This document shows, piece after piece, positions 25,045 to 33,614 of a stretch of DNA of 64,000 bases. The notes under the pieces were generated by a model, which had not been told where the DNA came from, searched no databases, and saw only the letters and a list, made by a program, of their open reading frames with translations. The stretch comes from Reyranella sp. (GTDB taxonomy: Bacteria > Pseudomonadota > Alphaproteobacteria > Reyranellales > Reyranellaceae). Every line of letters begins with the position of its first letter. Position 1 is the first letter of the stretch. The stretch spans positions 1 through 64,000 of the forward strand of contig NZ_SCVH01000156.1 in the NCBI RefSeq assembly GCF_004296935.1, read 5' to 3'. Both the position numbers and the translations under genes were made by a program.

Positions 25045-27090
25045 TCAGCCGACTGTTATCAGCAAATTGCCGAGCTTGTCCTGCCGGACCCTGTCGCCGG
25101 GCTCGACGACGGTGGTGCAGTCGAGCTGCTCGAGGATCGCCGGCCCCTCGAACACCGCATCGCGCGGCAGTTTCTCGCGTGCGTAGACGGGAGTTTGGCG
25201 CCAGCCGTCGGTGAACCAGACGCGGCGTTCGCCGACCTGGGCCGCCTTCAACGTCGGCGCGCGTTCGGTGGCGGCGAGAGCGGCGAGCGAAATCTCCGGC
25301 CGCACGCCGATCACCGCGGTGTGGAGATTGACGAGGACCGGCGGGATCTCCGCAAGCTCGATGCCGAAGCGGCGGAAATAGGCCGCCGCGAAAACTTTGT
25401 GTAGCCCCGCGACACCGATGTCGGGCCGGTCGACGCCGACCGAGAGGATGTGGCTCTGGCCCTGGAACTGCATATCGGCGGTATGGACGCGGCGCAACTC
25501 GCGCACCGGCACGCCCTCGCGGCCGATCGTGGTCTCGCCCTCGGTCGACTGCTCGGCATAGATGCGCGCCACCGTGGCATCGTCGAGCCCTGAGAGCGGC
25601 TTGTTGACGGTGCGGACATAGTCGTGGCGCAGGTCGGCCACGACGCAGCCCAGCGCGTTGGTGATGCCGGGCCGGGCTGGCACCAGCACCGTCGGGATCG
25701 CCAACTCGCGGGCGAGCGCCGTGGCGTGCAGGGGACCGGCGCCACCGAAGGCGAACAGGGCGAAGTCGCGCGGATCGTGGCCGCGCGACAGCGAGACCAG
25801 GCGGATGGCGCCCGCCATGCGGTCGTTGGCGATGCGCAGGATGGCCGCGGCCGCCGCCTCGGCATCGAGACCGAGCCGCTGGCCGACCTTGTCGAGGACG
25901 ATGGCGCGCACATGGTCGAGCGTGACCGGATGGTCGACGCCCAGCAGCCGATCGGGGTTGAGACGGCCCAGCACCAGGTTGGCGTCGGTGATGGTGGGTT
26001 CCATGCCGCCGCGGCCGTAGCAGATCGGGCCCGGCCGGGCGCCCGCGCTCTCCGGGCCGACTCGCAACATGCCGGCCGAATCGACACTTGCGATCGAGCC
26101 GCCACCAGCGCCGATGGTGTGCACATCGACCATGGGGACATGGATCGGCATGGCGTATTCGAGCTCGAGCTCGCCCGAGACCTGCGGTACGGCGTCCTCG
26201 ATCAACCCGACGTCGGTCGAGGTCCCACCCATGTCGTAGGTGATGAGGTTGGGATGGCCGGAGGCGCGACCGGTGTAGGCCGCCGCCATCACGCCCGAAG
26301 CAGGGCCCGACATGACGGTGTTCACCGCGGCATGTGCAATCAGCTGCGAGGAGATGGTGCCGCCGTTGCCCTGCATCACCAGCAGGTCGCGATCGAAACC
26401 CTTGGCCGAGAGCTCGGTGCGCAGCCGTGTCAGATAGCGATCGAGCACAGGCTGGACCGAGGCATTCACCGCCGCCGTCACGCCACGCTCATATTCGCGA
26501 TATTCCGAGAGAATGGCGTGACCCGCCGTGACATAGGGATTGGGCCACAGGCCGCGCACGATCTCGGCGGCGCGGCGCTCGTGCGTCGGATTGATGTAGC
26601 TGTGCAGGAAATGGATCACGACCGCTTCGCAATCCTGCGCCAGCAGCTTCCGGGTGGCCTCTTCCACGGCCGCCTCGTCGAGCGGGATCAGCACCTTGCC
26701 GTCGGCGTCCATGCGCTCCGCCACTTCGAGGCGCAGCTCGCGTTCGATCAGCGGCCTGAAGGTGCCCCGCAGGCCATAGGGCTGCGGCCTTGTACGGCGG
26801 CCGAGTTCCAGCACGTCGCGGAAGCCCTTGGTCGTGATCAGCCCGACCCGGGCGATCTTGCGTTCGAGCAGCGCGTTGGTGGTGGTGGTGGTGCCGTGCA
26901 CCACGGCCTGCAGGGTGGCGGGATCGGCGCCGGCCTGGGCCAGCGCCGCCATGAAGCCGATGGCCTGGTTGTCGACCGTCGTCGGCACCTTGGCGAGCTT
27001 GACCACGCCCGAGACGGAATCGATGGCCAGCAGATCGGTGAAAGTGCCGCCGACGTCGATGCCGACCGTGAGGGAACGCTCTGATGACAT
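25045..27090 (-). CDS. Hydantoinase/oxoprolinase family protein, HyuA-like subunit
   Basis: 681 aa from ATG 27090, which lies 2 nt after livF. It belongs to the ATP-dependent N-methylhydantoinase A / acetone carboxylase beta family. Visible nucleotide-fold motifs are GIDVGGTFTDLLAI (~10-23), VHGTTTTTNALLE, TYDMGGTSTDVGLI and FGGAGPLHATALA. Such subunits normally need a HyuB partner to cleave cyclic amides or carboxylate a ketone; no hyuB is in the window. Position within the transport/catabolic cluster suggests it acts on an imported or ring-derived cyclic amide. Confidence 0.9.
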   Translation of the reverse strand: MSSERSLTVGIDVGGTFTDLLAIDSVSGVVKLAKVPTTVDNQAIGFMAALAQAGADPATLQAVVHGTTTTTNALLERKIARVGLITTKGFRDVLELGRRTRPQPYGLRGTFRPLIERELRLEVAERMDADGKVLIPLDEAAVEEATRKLLAQDCEAVVIHFLHSYINPTHERRAAEIVRGLWPNPYVTAGHAILSEYREYERGVTAAVNASVQPVLDRYLTRLRTELSAKGFDRDLLVMQGNGGTISSQLIAHAAVNTVMSGPASGVMAAAYTGRASGHPNLITYDMGGTSTDVGLIEDAVPQVSGELELEYAMPIHVPMVDVHTIGAGGGSIASVDSAGMLRVGPESAGARPGPICYGRGGMEPTITDANLVLGRLNPDRLLGVDHPVTLDHVRAIVLDKVGQRLGLDAEAAAAAILRIANDRMAGAIRLVSLSRGHDPRDFALFAFGGAGPLHATALARELAIPTVLVPARPGITNALGCVVADLRHDYVRTVNKPLSGLDDATVARIYAEQSTEGETTIGREGVPVRELRRVHTADMQFQGQSHILSVGVDRPDIGVAGLHKVFAAAYFRRFGIELAEIPPVLVNLHTAVIGVRPEISLAALAATERAPTLKAAQVGERRVWFTDGWRQTPVYAREKLPRDAVFEGPAILEQLDCTTVVEPGDRVRQDKLGNLLITVG

Positions 27091-27092
27091 GA

Positions 27093-27806
27093 TCAAACCG
27101 AGAGATACTGTTCACGAAGGGAAGCGTCCGAGGCGAGTTCTGCCATGGTGCCGCCGAAGCGGATCTGGCCCTTCTCGATGATGTAGGCGCGATCGGCCAC
27201 GGCTTGGGAGAAATGCAGGTTCTGCTCGCACAGCAGCACCGAGAGCCCCTCGCCCTTCAACGTCCGGATCGACTGCGCCATCTGCTCGACGATGATGGGC
27301 GCCAGGCCCTCCGACGGCTCGTCGAGCAGCACGCAGCGCGGGTTGCCCATCAGGGTGCGGGCAATGGTGAGCATCTGCTGCTCGCCGCCCGACATGCGGC
27401 CGCCCGGCCGGTCGCGCATGCCGGCGAGGTTGGGGAAGAGGGCGAACAGCCGGTCCTCGGTCCAGACCGGGGCGGCGCCGCGCCCAGCCTGACGGCCGAC
27501 CTCGAGATTCTCCATCACCGTGAGGTCGGTGAAGATGCGCCGCTCCTCGGGAACGTAGCCGAGGCCGAGGCGCGCGATGCGATAGGGCGGCAGCCGCTCG
27601 ATGCGCTTGCCCTCGAAGCTCACCTCGCCCCGGGCGGGCGGCACCAGGCCCATGATCGCCTTGAGCGCCGTCGACTTGCCCGCACCGTTGCGGCCCAGCA
27701 AGGCCACGACCTCGCCGGCCTGGGCCTCGAGCGACACGCCCTGCAGGATGTGGGCGCGGCCGTAGTAGGCATGCAGGTCCTTCACCTGAAGCATGGTGGG
27801 GAGCAT
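27093..27806 (-). CDS. Branched-chain-type ABC transporter ATPase, LivF-like
   Basis: 237 aa. Walker A GRNGAGKST, signature MSGGEQQML, Walker B CVLLDEPSEGLAP and the LivF hallmark YVPEERRIFTDLTVMENL are all present. The ATG overlaps the LivG stop by one base (TGATG), so the two ATPases are probably made in equal amounts. It energises uptake through the fused permease. The family handles amino acids, amides, urea and aromatic acids, so the name is structural rather than a substrate call. An ATG at 27794 is an alternative start. Confidence 0.92.
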   Translation of the reverse strand: MLPTMLQVKDLHAYYGRAHILQGVSLEAQAGEVVALLGRNGAGKSTALKAIMGLVPPARGEVSFEGKRIERLPPYRIARLGLGYVPEERRIFTDLTVMENLEVGRQAGRGAAPVWTEDRLFALFPNLAGMRDRPGGRMSGGEQQMLTIARTLMGNPRCVLLDEPSEGLAPIIVEQMAQSIRTLKGEGLSVLLCEQNLHFSQAVADRAYIIEKGQIRFGGTMAELASDASLREQYLSV

Positions 27807-28555
27807 CAGTGCGTGCTCCCGAGATAGACGGCGCGCACCTTGGGGTTGGCGCGCACCTCCGCCGGCGTGCCGCCGGCGATCAGCTCGCCGCGGTCGAGCA
27901 CGATGATGCGGTCGGCCTGGGAGAAGACGACGTCCATGTCGTGCTCGGTGAACAGCACGGCGATGTTGCGCCGGCGCGCCAGGCCGGCCGTGAGCTCCAT
28001 CAGCGCCACGCGTTCGCGCGGCGCCATGCCGGCGGTGGGCTCGTCCATCAGCAGCAGGCGGGGCTCGTTGGCCAGCGCCATGGCGAGCTCGACGCGCTTC
28101 AGGTCGCCGTAGGCCAGCACGCCGCAAGTCCGCTCCGCCTGGTCGAGCATGCCGACCTGGGCCAGCAGCGCGTCGGCCTCGGCCCGGAACGCCGCCCCAA
28201 AGCGATGCAGCAGCGAGCGCAGCCGGCCGGCGTGGGAATAGAGCGCCATCTGCACGTTTTCGCGCACGCTGAGCGAGACGAAGGTGGCGGTGATCTGGAA
28301 AGTCCGGCCGACGCCCAGCTGCCACACCGCGCGCGGGCGCAGGCCCACGATGTCGCGGCCGGCCAGGCGCACGATGCCGGCGTCGGGCACGAGCTGGCCG
28401 TTCAGCATGTTGAAGCAGGTGCTCTTGCCCGCGCCGTTGGGGCCGATCAGCGCCAGCATCTCGCCCGCCGTGATGGCGAAGGAAACGTCGGCCACTGCCT
28501 GTACACCGCCGAAGGCCTTGTGCAGCCCCTCGACCTGGAGGACGGCGTCGCTCAT
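27806..28555 (-). CDS. Branched-chain-type ABC transporter ATPase, LivG-like
   Basis: 249 aa. Walker A GPNGAGKST (~37-45), LivG-type VGRTFQITATFVSLSVRENV, a signature region YGDLKRVELAMAL and Walker B LLLMDEPTAGMAP are present. The C-terminal YLGS is typical of LivG. Its ATG overlaps the permease stop codon (ATGA). The signature segment diverges from the usual YGQQRRLEIARAL. Acts at the cytoplasmic face of the inner membrane with LivF. Confidence 0.92.
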   Translation of the reverse strand: MSDAVLQVEGLHKAFGGVQAVADVSFAITAGEMLALIGPNGAGKSTCFNMLNGQLVPDAGIVRLAGRDIVGLRPRAVWQLGVGRTFQITATFVSLSVRENVQMALYSHAGRLRSLLHRFGAAFRAEADALLAQVGMLDQAERTCGVLAYGDLKRVELAMALANEPRLLLMDEPTAGMAPRERVALMELTAGLARRRNIAVLFTEHDMDVVFSQADRIIVLDRGELIAGGTPAEVRANPKVRAVYLGSTH

Positions 28556-30429
28556 GCGCGCTGCTCCTTCCAGCGCAGGAACAGCGCCTTCAGGCCGCCG
28601 ACCAGCCCCTGCGGGAAGAGCAGCACGATCAGCAGGATGATGCCGCCCATGACGGCGCGCCAGAACTCGGTATGGCGGGCGACGGCATCGCGCACCCAGG
28701 TGTAGACCGCCGCGCCCACCACCGGGCCGGTCAGCGTCTCGACGCCGCCCAGCAGCACCATGATCAGCCCGTCGGTCGACTGACCGATGGAAATGGTCGA
28801 GGGCGAGATGCTGCCCTTGGAGAAGGCATAGACCGAGCCGGCGAGGCCCGCGAGCGCGCCCACCAGCACGAAGGCCGCCCACTGGAAGCCGCGCAGATCG
28901 ATGCCGATCGCCTCGGCACGCAAAGGCGAATCGCGGCCGGCGCGGAGGGCTGCGCCAAAGGGCGAGAACAGGACGCGCCACAGGAGCGCGATACCCGTGC
29001 CGCAGCAGGCGAGCGCCAGATAGTAGTAGGTGGTTTTGCCGGCGAGCCAGGCGGACGGCCAGATGCCGAACACGCCGTTGCTGCCGCCGGTCACGGAATC
29101 CCACTGGAAGACGATCGACCAGCTGATCTGCGCAAACGCCAGGGTCAGCATGGCGAGGTAGACGCCACTCAGGCGAACGCAGAACCAGCCGTAGACGACG
29201 GCAAAGGCGCCGGCGCAGAGCGGTGCCAGCAGGAGGGCCGCCTCCATGGGCAGGCCGGCGCGCTTGAAGAGCAGGCCCGCGGCATAGGCACCAAGGCCGA
29301 AATAGGCGGCGTGGCCGAATGACACCATCCCGGCCGGGCCCATGATGAAATGCAGGCTGACGGCGAACAACGCGAAGCAGACGATGTCGGTCAGCATGAT
29401 GGTGATGTAGCGGTCGGCCACCAGCGGCACGCCGAGCAACAGCACCACCCAGACCAGGGCGATCTTCCATGACGGCGCGGTGAGCGGCGGCGCGAGGTCA
29501 GCGGCGATGCGCTGCACCGCCTGTGGCTTGCCTAAAAGCCCGTAGGGCCGGGCCACCAGCACCACCGCCATGATCAGGAACTCGACCACCAGGGTGAGCT
29601 TGGAAAAGGAGATTTCGAAGCCGAACCAGGTGACGGTGCCGATACCAATGCAGAAGGCCTTGGCGACGCCGATGATGATGGCGGCCAGGAAGGCGCCGCC
29701 GATGCTGCCCAATCCGCCAACCACGGTGATGACGAAGGCATCGGCGATGATGGCGAGGTCGAGCTCGAGGTTGGCGGGCTCGCGCGGGATCTGCAGCGCG
29801 CCGCCCAGGCCCGCCAGCACCGAGCCCACGAAGAATACCGAGGTGAAGAGCCTGGCCTGGTCGACGCCGAGCGCCCCCACCATCTCGCGGTCCTGGGTGG
29901 CGGCCCGCACCAGCGCGCCCCAGCGCGTGCGCGTCAGCAGCAGCCACATGACGCCCAGCACCACGGGGCCGATGGCGATCAGCAGCAGGTCGTAGGCCGG
30001 GATGCGCTTGCCCAGGATTTCCACGGCCATGGACAGGCCTGGGGCGCGCGGGCCGACCAGATCCTCGGCGCCCCAGACGAACAGCGCGATGTCCTTGATC
30101 ACCAGCACGACGGCGAAGGTCGCCAGCAGCTGGAACAGCTCGGGGGCGCGGTAGATGCGGCGCAGCACCAGCACCTCGATCAGGACGCCGACCAGTCCGA
30201 CCGCGAGCGCCGCCAGCACGACCGCGCTCCAGAAGCCCATGGGCGTGCGGCCCAGCGCCTGGATCAGCGAGTAGGCGCCATAGAGCCCCAGCATGTAGAG
30301 CGAACCGTGGGCAAAGTTCACGATCCGCGTCACGCCGAAGATCAGCGACAGGCCGGCCGACACCAGAAACAAGGACGCCGCGGCGGCCAGCCCGTTCAGG
30401 AGCTGGATGATGATGGAGGCGAAGGTCAC
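28552..30429 (-). CDS. Fused LivH-LivM ABC transporter permease
   Basis: 625 aa from GTG 30429. Residues ~1-290 match LivH (GLSLIFGVTRIVNFAHGSLYMLG; AFVITVVGGLGSIGGAF) and ~325-620 match LivM (FGHAAYFGLGAYAAGLL; LIMVLLGGVETLTGPVVGA). The two permeases, usually separate genes, are joined by a short linker around RPYGLLGKPQAVQR. About 16-18 membrane helices are expected. The fusion fixes 1:1 stoichiometry. It overlaps livG (ATGA) and is separated from the binding-protein gene by a 49-nt hairpin region. Confidence 0.92.
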   Translation of the reverse strand: MTFASIIIQLLNGLAAAASLFLVSAGLSLIFGVTRIVNFAHGSLYMLGLYGAYSLIQALGRTPMGFWSAVVLAALAVGLVGVLIEVLVLRRIYRAPELFQLLATFAVVLVIKDIALFVWGAEDLVGPRAPGLSMAVEILGKRIPAYDLLLIAIGPVVLGVMWLLLTRTRWGALVRAATQDREMVGALGVDQARLFTSVFFVGSVLAGLGGALQIPREPANLELDLAIIADAFVITVVGGLGSIGGAFLAAIIIGVAKAFCIGIGTVTWFGFEISFSKLTLVVEFLIMAVVLVARPYGLLGKPQAVQRIAADLAPPLTAPSWKIALVWVVLLLGVPLVADRYITIMLTDIVCFALFAVSLHFIMGPAGMVSFGHAAYFGLGAYAAGLLFKRAGLPMEAALLLAPLCAGAFAVVYGWFCVRLSGVYLAMLTLAFAQISWSIVFQWDSVTGGSNGVFGIWPSAWLAGKTTYYYLALACCGTGIALLWRVLFSPFGAALRAGRDSPLRAEAIGIDLRGFQWAAFVLVGALAGLAGSVYAFSKGSISPSTISIGQSTDGLIMVLLGGVETLTGPVVGAAVYTWVRDAVARHTEFWRAVMGGIILLIVLLFPQGLVGGLKALFLRWKEQRA

Positions 30430-30439
30430 GTCAGATCAT

Positions 30440-30472
30440 GCGGACCGCGAATCCACGGGATCCGCGGTCCGC
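30440..30472 (-). promoter_or_regulatory. Intercistronic hairpin between binding-protein and permease genes
   Basis: The arms 30440-30454 and 30458-30472 pair over 15 bp with one mismatch around a 3-nt loop. The hairpin starts 7 nt after the LivK stop and ends 10 nt before the permease GTG. No T-tract follows on the minus strand, so it is more likely a partial terminator or an mRNA 3'-end stabiliser that raises binding-protein yield over permease. Confidence 0.65.
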
Positions 30473-30478
30473 AGGGAC

Positions 30479-31684
30479 TCAATTCTTCGGCCTCATCTTC
30501 AGGACCTCGGCGTCGCTCGGCAGCGCATCCTTGCCGTCGACGAAGCGCCAGTCCTTCATGTAGCCCTTGCCGTCCTTGACGGCGATGCGGCCGACGTAGG
30601 CGCCCATCGTCGATTGATGGTCGATGGCGCGGTACTCGACCATGCCGAACGGTGTCATGAGCTTGAGGCCGCTCATCGCCGCGATCAGCTTGTCCTGGTC
30701 GAGTGAGCCCGCCTTCTTGATCACCTCGACCGCCGACATCACGGTGGCATAGCCCACCACCGAGCCCAGCCGCGGGTAGTCCTTGAACTTGTTCTGGTAG
30801 GCGGTGAGGAATTTGGTGTGCTCCGGAGTCTTGATTTCGCTCCAGGGATAGCCTGTGACGTACCAGCCTTCGGGTGCCTCCTCCTTCAGTGGATCGAGAT
30901 ATTCCGGCTCGCCGGCCAGGAGGTTGAACACCTCCACGCCCTTGAACAGGCCGCGCGTCTGGCCCTCGCGCACGAACTTGGCGAGATCGGCGCCGAACAG
31001 CGAGGAGAAGATCGCGTCGGGCTTGGCGTCAGCCAGCGCCTGCGCCACCGCGCCGGCATCGATCTTGCCGAGTGGCGGTGCCTGCTCGACCACGAACTCG
31101 ACGTCGGGCTGCTTCTCCTTGAGGAGCTTCTTGAACGCCGCCGTCGCCGACTGGCCGTATTCGTAGTTGGGATAGACGATGGCCCAACGCTTTTTCTTGA
31201 GCTTGGCGGCATCGGCAATGAGCATCGCCGTCTGCATGTAGGTCGAGGTGCGCAGGCGGAAGGCGTAGGCGTTGCCGGCATCCCAGACGATCTTGTCGGT
31301 CAGCGGTTCGGCGGCGATGAACAGCACCTTGCGCTGCTTGGCGAAGTCGGCGACGGCGAGGCCGACGTTGGACGGGAAGGTGCCGATCAGGAACGACACC
31401 TGCTCGCGGCTCAGCAGTTCCTCGGCGACGCGGACGGCATCGCCGGGATTGCCGTTGTCGTCGCGGCTCACGATCTCGATCTTGCGGCCGAGCGCGCCAC
31501 CCGCCGCGTTCACCTCCTCGACGGCGAGCTCGATGCCCTTCTTGTAGGGCTCGAGGAAGGCCGGGAAGACCTTGTAGCTGTTGAGTTCGCCGATCTTGAT
31601 CGGCGTCTGCGCGCCGGCCGGGCCGAACAGCGACAGTGCGACGAGCGCCGCGGTGCCGGCGAGCAGGTTATTGCGGGTCAGCAT
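30479..31684 (-). CDS. ABC transporter substrate-binding protein (Peripla_BP_6, LivK-type)
   Basis: 401 aa from ATG 31684, preceded by GGAGGGGGA. Signal peptide MLTRNNLLAGTAALVALS ends near PAGAQ. The mature protein begins TPIKIGELNSYKVFPAFLEP, the two-lobed type I periplasmic binding fold, with AVEEVNAAGGALGRKIEIV and LIGTFPSNVGLAVADFA. This class in soil bacteria often binds amides, aromatic acids or heterocyclic compounds. The gene follows the NTF2-like gene after 96 nt and may have its own promoter there. Confidence 0.9.
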   Translation of the reverse strand: MLTRNNLLAGTAALVALSLFGPAGAQTPIKIGELNSYKVFPAFLEPYKKGIELAVEEVNAAGGALGRKIEIVSRDDNGNPGDAVRVAEELLSREQVSFLIGTFPSNVGLAVADFAKQRKVLFIAAEPLTDKIVWDAGNAYAFRLRTSTYMQTAMLIADAAKLKKKRWAIVYPNYEYGQSATAAFKKLLKEKQPDVEFVVEQAPPLGKIDAGAVAQALADAKPDAIFSSLFGADLAKFVREGQTRGLFKGVEVFNLLAGEPEYLDPLKEEAPEGWYVTGYPWSEIKTPEHTKFLTAYQNKFKDYPRLGSVVGYATVMSAVEVIKKAGSLDQDKLIAAMSGLKLMTPFGMVEYRAIDHQSTMGAYVGRIAVKDGKGYMKDWRFVDGKDALPSDAEVLKMRPKN

Positions 31685-31780
31685 GACATCCCCCTCCGTG
31701 AATCTGTGAAAACACTCCCTGACCCGAGCGTAGCGAGCCCGGCCCATACCCCACAAGAGCCGATGACGTCACCGAAGCAC

Positions 31781-32158
31781 TCAGTCGGCGAAACTCGACC
31801 GCGCCTGTATGCCCCAATGACCGTTTTGAAGGGTCACGATGTAGATCGTCTCAAAGCGGCCGATCAACGAACCGTCCTTCTTCCAGCGGCTGAACTTCAC
31901 CTTCAGGTGGACCTTCTTGTCGCCGACATGGATGGCGGTGCGCTCGTCCCACTTGCTGTGGTCCCAGCCATCGCCGGCCCGGGCAACGAAATCCTGGAGC
32001 TTGTAGTCGCCATGGTTGGGCCAGACGACGACCTTGCCGCCAGCCAGCCGCACATGGGGGAAGTTGCAGGCCGCATTGATGGCCGGCTCGTCACCGCGGT
32101 TCAGCGCCGCCATATAATCGTCGAGGGCCTTTATCGCCGCCGTCAGGGCATCGCTCAT
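31781..32158 (-). CDS. NTF2-like/SnoaL-type small protein
   Basis: 125 aa. MSDALTAAIKALDDYMAALN followed by RGDEPAINAAC, then FPHVRLAGGKVVVW and the curved-sheet segment IGRFETIYIVTLQNGHWGIQARSSF, fit the NTF2-like cone fold used by SnoaL-type cyclases, isomerases and non-catalytic binders. The ATG overlaps the upstream AA_synth stop (ATGA), tying it to the heterocycle operon. Function unknown; a pocket for a small cyclic intermediate is plausible but inferred. Confidence 0.75.
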   Translation of the reverse strand: MSDALTAAIKALDDYMAALNRGDEPAINAACNFPHVRLAGGKVVVWPNHGDYKLQDFVARAGDGWDHSKWDERTAIHVGDKKVHLKVKFSRWKKDGSLIGRFETIYIVTLQNGHWGIQARSSFAD

Positions 32159-32757
32159 CGTTGGCCGTCCCCCAGTTTGATTTCCGCCGGTGTCAGTCCG
32201 CCGACGCGCGCATACGGGCGGCCGCCGATCGAAGCCGCGACGATGAACACGATCTCGTCGGGCTTGGGCCCGTCGGGCACGCAGAATTCGATGGCGTCGA
32301 AGTGGCTGCGCACGTAGGCCGCCGTCACATGATGCAGGGGAATGTCGATGCGTGCGCCGGCCGCCGCCACCTTCACGGTCGAGGGCACGATCGACTTGGC
32401 GCCGCCCCCTTTGGATTGATGAATGGCATGACGAATGCCGAAGCCGCTGGGTTGATGCCAGAGCGCCGCGTGCTCGAGTTCGCCGGCCAGGCCGACGATG
32501 GCGCCCTTGCCATAGGCTTCAAGCTCGGACCCCTTGGCACCCAGGAGTTTCATGACGCGCTCCGTGAGATCGACCGCGAGCGGCTCCAGCGCCTTCATCA
32601 TCGGCTGGATGTCTTCGACGTGCCGGCCGGCATAGGGGTTGGCGATAACGCCGCCGACCACGGCCTTGGTGACCGGGCGCGGCAGCACCGGCCCGCCGTC
32701 GTGACGCGTCTCCTCGACCGTCGCGACATACTTCCGCAATTTCACCAGATCGCTCAT
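32155..32757 (-). CDS. Amino acid synthesis family protein (AA_synth, DUF1185)
   Basis: 200 aa. Characteristic stretches are KYVATVEETRHDGG, VGGVIANPYAGRHVEDIQPMM and GAIVGLAGELEHAALWHQP. Structures of this Pfam family (PF06684) show a chorismate-mutase-like trimer fold; no reaction is established. The conserved HVED and GELEH clusters could be active-site residues. ATGA overlaps on both sides place it between UPF0280 and the NTF2-like protein. In this context a step in ring metabolism is more likely than amino-acid synthesis; that is inference. Confidence 0.8.
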   Translation of the reverse strand: MSDLVKLRKYVATVEETRHDGGPVLPRPVTKAVVGGVIANPYAGRHVEDIQPMMKALEPLAVDLTERVMKLLGAKGSELEAYGKGAIVGLAGELEHAALWHQPSGFGIRHAIHQSKGGGAKSIVPSTVKVAAAGARIDIPLHHVTAAYVRSHFDAIEFCVPDGPKPDEIVFIVAASIGGRPYARVGGLTPAEIKLGDGQR

Positions 32758-33614
32758 CCCGTCCTCATATCCGCAAGCGCCCTGCCGCCGGCATCGATGC
32801 GCCACTGCCCCTGCAGCGAGAGCGCCGCGCTGTCGATCAGCCCACAAAGGCGCAACCGTCGTGCCTCGAGCAGGCCGCGGTCCAGGGCCTCGGCGACAAG
32901 CACCGGCGAGAGTTCGCCGACCGCCACCGTCACCGGAATATCGCCAAGGTCGCTGTCGGGATCGATCTCGCGCGCCGGCTGACGGCGAACGGACGGGGTG
33001 TCGACGTTGACGGCATTGGCGATCAGCGTCGCCGCGGCATCGGCCGCCGCCGCTGTCGCCGCCAGCACCGTGGCCGAATCGGCGATGCCGAGCGAAAAAG
33101 AGCGTCCCCCGCGGCCCGACGTGGCGATGCCGCGTACCGGACGGTCGTGGTGCAGGGTGGCAAAGCCCGATAGTTGCGGCGCCTGGAGATCGGCGACGAT
33201 GCCGGCCCGCAGCTGCTGGCCCGGCGCGAGATGGATCGCGATGTCGCCACCGTCGTTGACATAGGCCTTGTCGAGCGTGCGCCCGAGCACCAGGGCCGCC
33301 AGCACTTCGTCCGCCACCGCGCCCGCCACCGCCGCCATCGGCGTGATGTAGACTGCGCGATGCGGCCACACGGCCTCGGCCATGCGCCGCGCCACCGGGC
33401 CCCGCAGCGGGGGATATGCCTCGCTGACCGGCTGTCTCAGCGCCGGCAGTTCGCCGACCAGGCCAGGAAGAACATCGCCGAAGCGCCCGATGGCCTGGGC
33501 ATAGGCGCGTTCGACCTCGGCGGCCGCACCGAAGGCCTCGATGATGAGGTCGATCGGACCCTGCTGCAGATGCAGCCGACCGTCGGGCAACCGCGCGGCA
33601 ATCGCGCAGGTCAT
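32754..33614 (-). CDS. UPF0280 family protein (ApbE-superfamily-like)
   Basis: 286 aa. The family (COG2122) is related to ApbE FAD:protein FMN transferases but has no demonstrated activity. Visible family stretches are ITPMAAVAGAVADEVLAAL, KAYVNDGGDIAIHL, GIATSGRGGRSFSLGIADSATVLA and ANAVN. The conserved NDGGDIA and ATSGRGGRSF correspond to the ApbE-like nucleotide/metal site. It is coupled by ATGA overlaps to the 6-hydroxynicotinate reductase-like gene and to AA_synth. It might install or use flavin for the pathway; unproven. Confidence 0.82.
   Translation of the reverse strand: MTCAIAARLPDGRLHLQQGPIDLIIEAFGAAAEVERAYAQAIGRFGDVLPGLVGELPALRQPVSEAYPPLRGPVARRMAEAVWPHRAVYITPMAAVAGAVADEVLAALVLGRTLDKAYVNDGGDIAIHLAPGQQLRAGIVADLQAPQLSGFATLHHDRPVRGIATSGRGGRSFSLGIADSATVLAATAAAADAAATLIANAVNVDTPSVRRQPAREIDPDSDLGDIPVTVAVGELSPVLVAEALDRGLLEARRLRLCGLIDSAALSLQGQWRIDAGGRALADMRTG

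Noticed and set aside
30440-30472. Calling the livK-permease hairpin a full Rho-independent terminator
   Set aside because: No T-tract follows on the minus strand, and the downstream genes need transcription through it.
31764-31771. TGACGTCA palindrome upstream of the binding-protein gene
   Set aside because: An 8-bp palindrome alone is expected by chance in a window of this size, and no regulator is implied.
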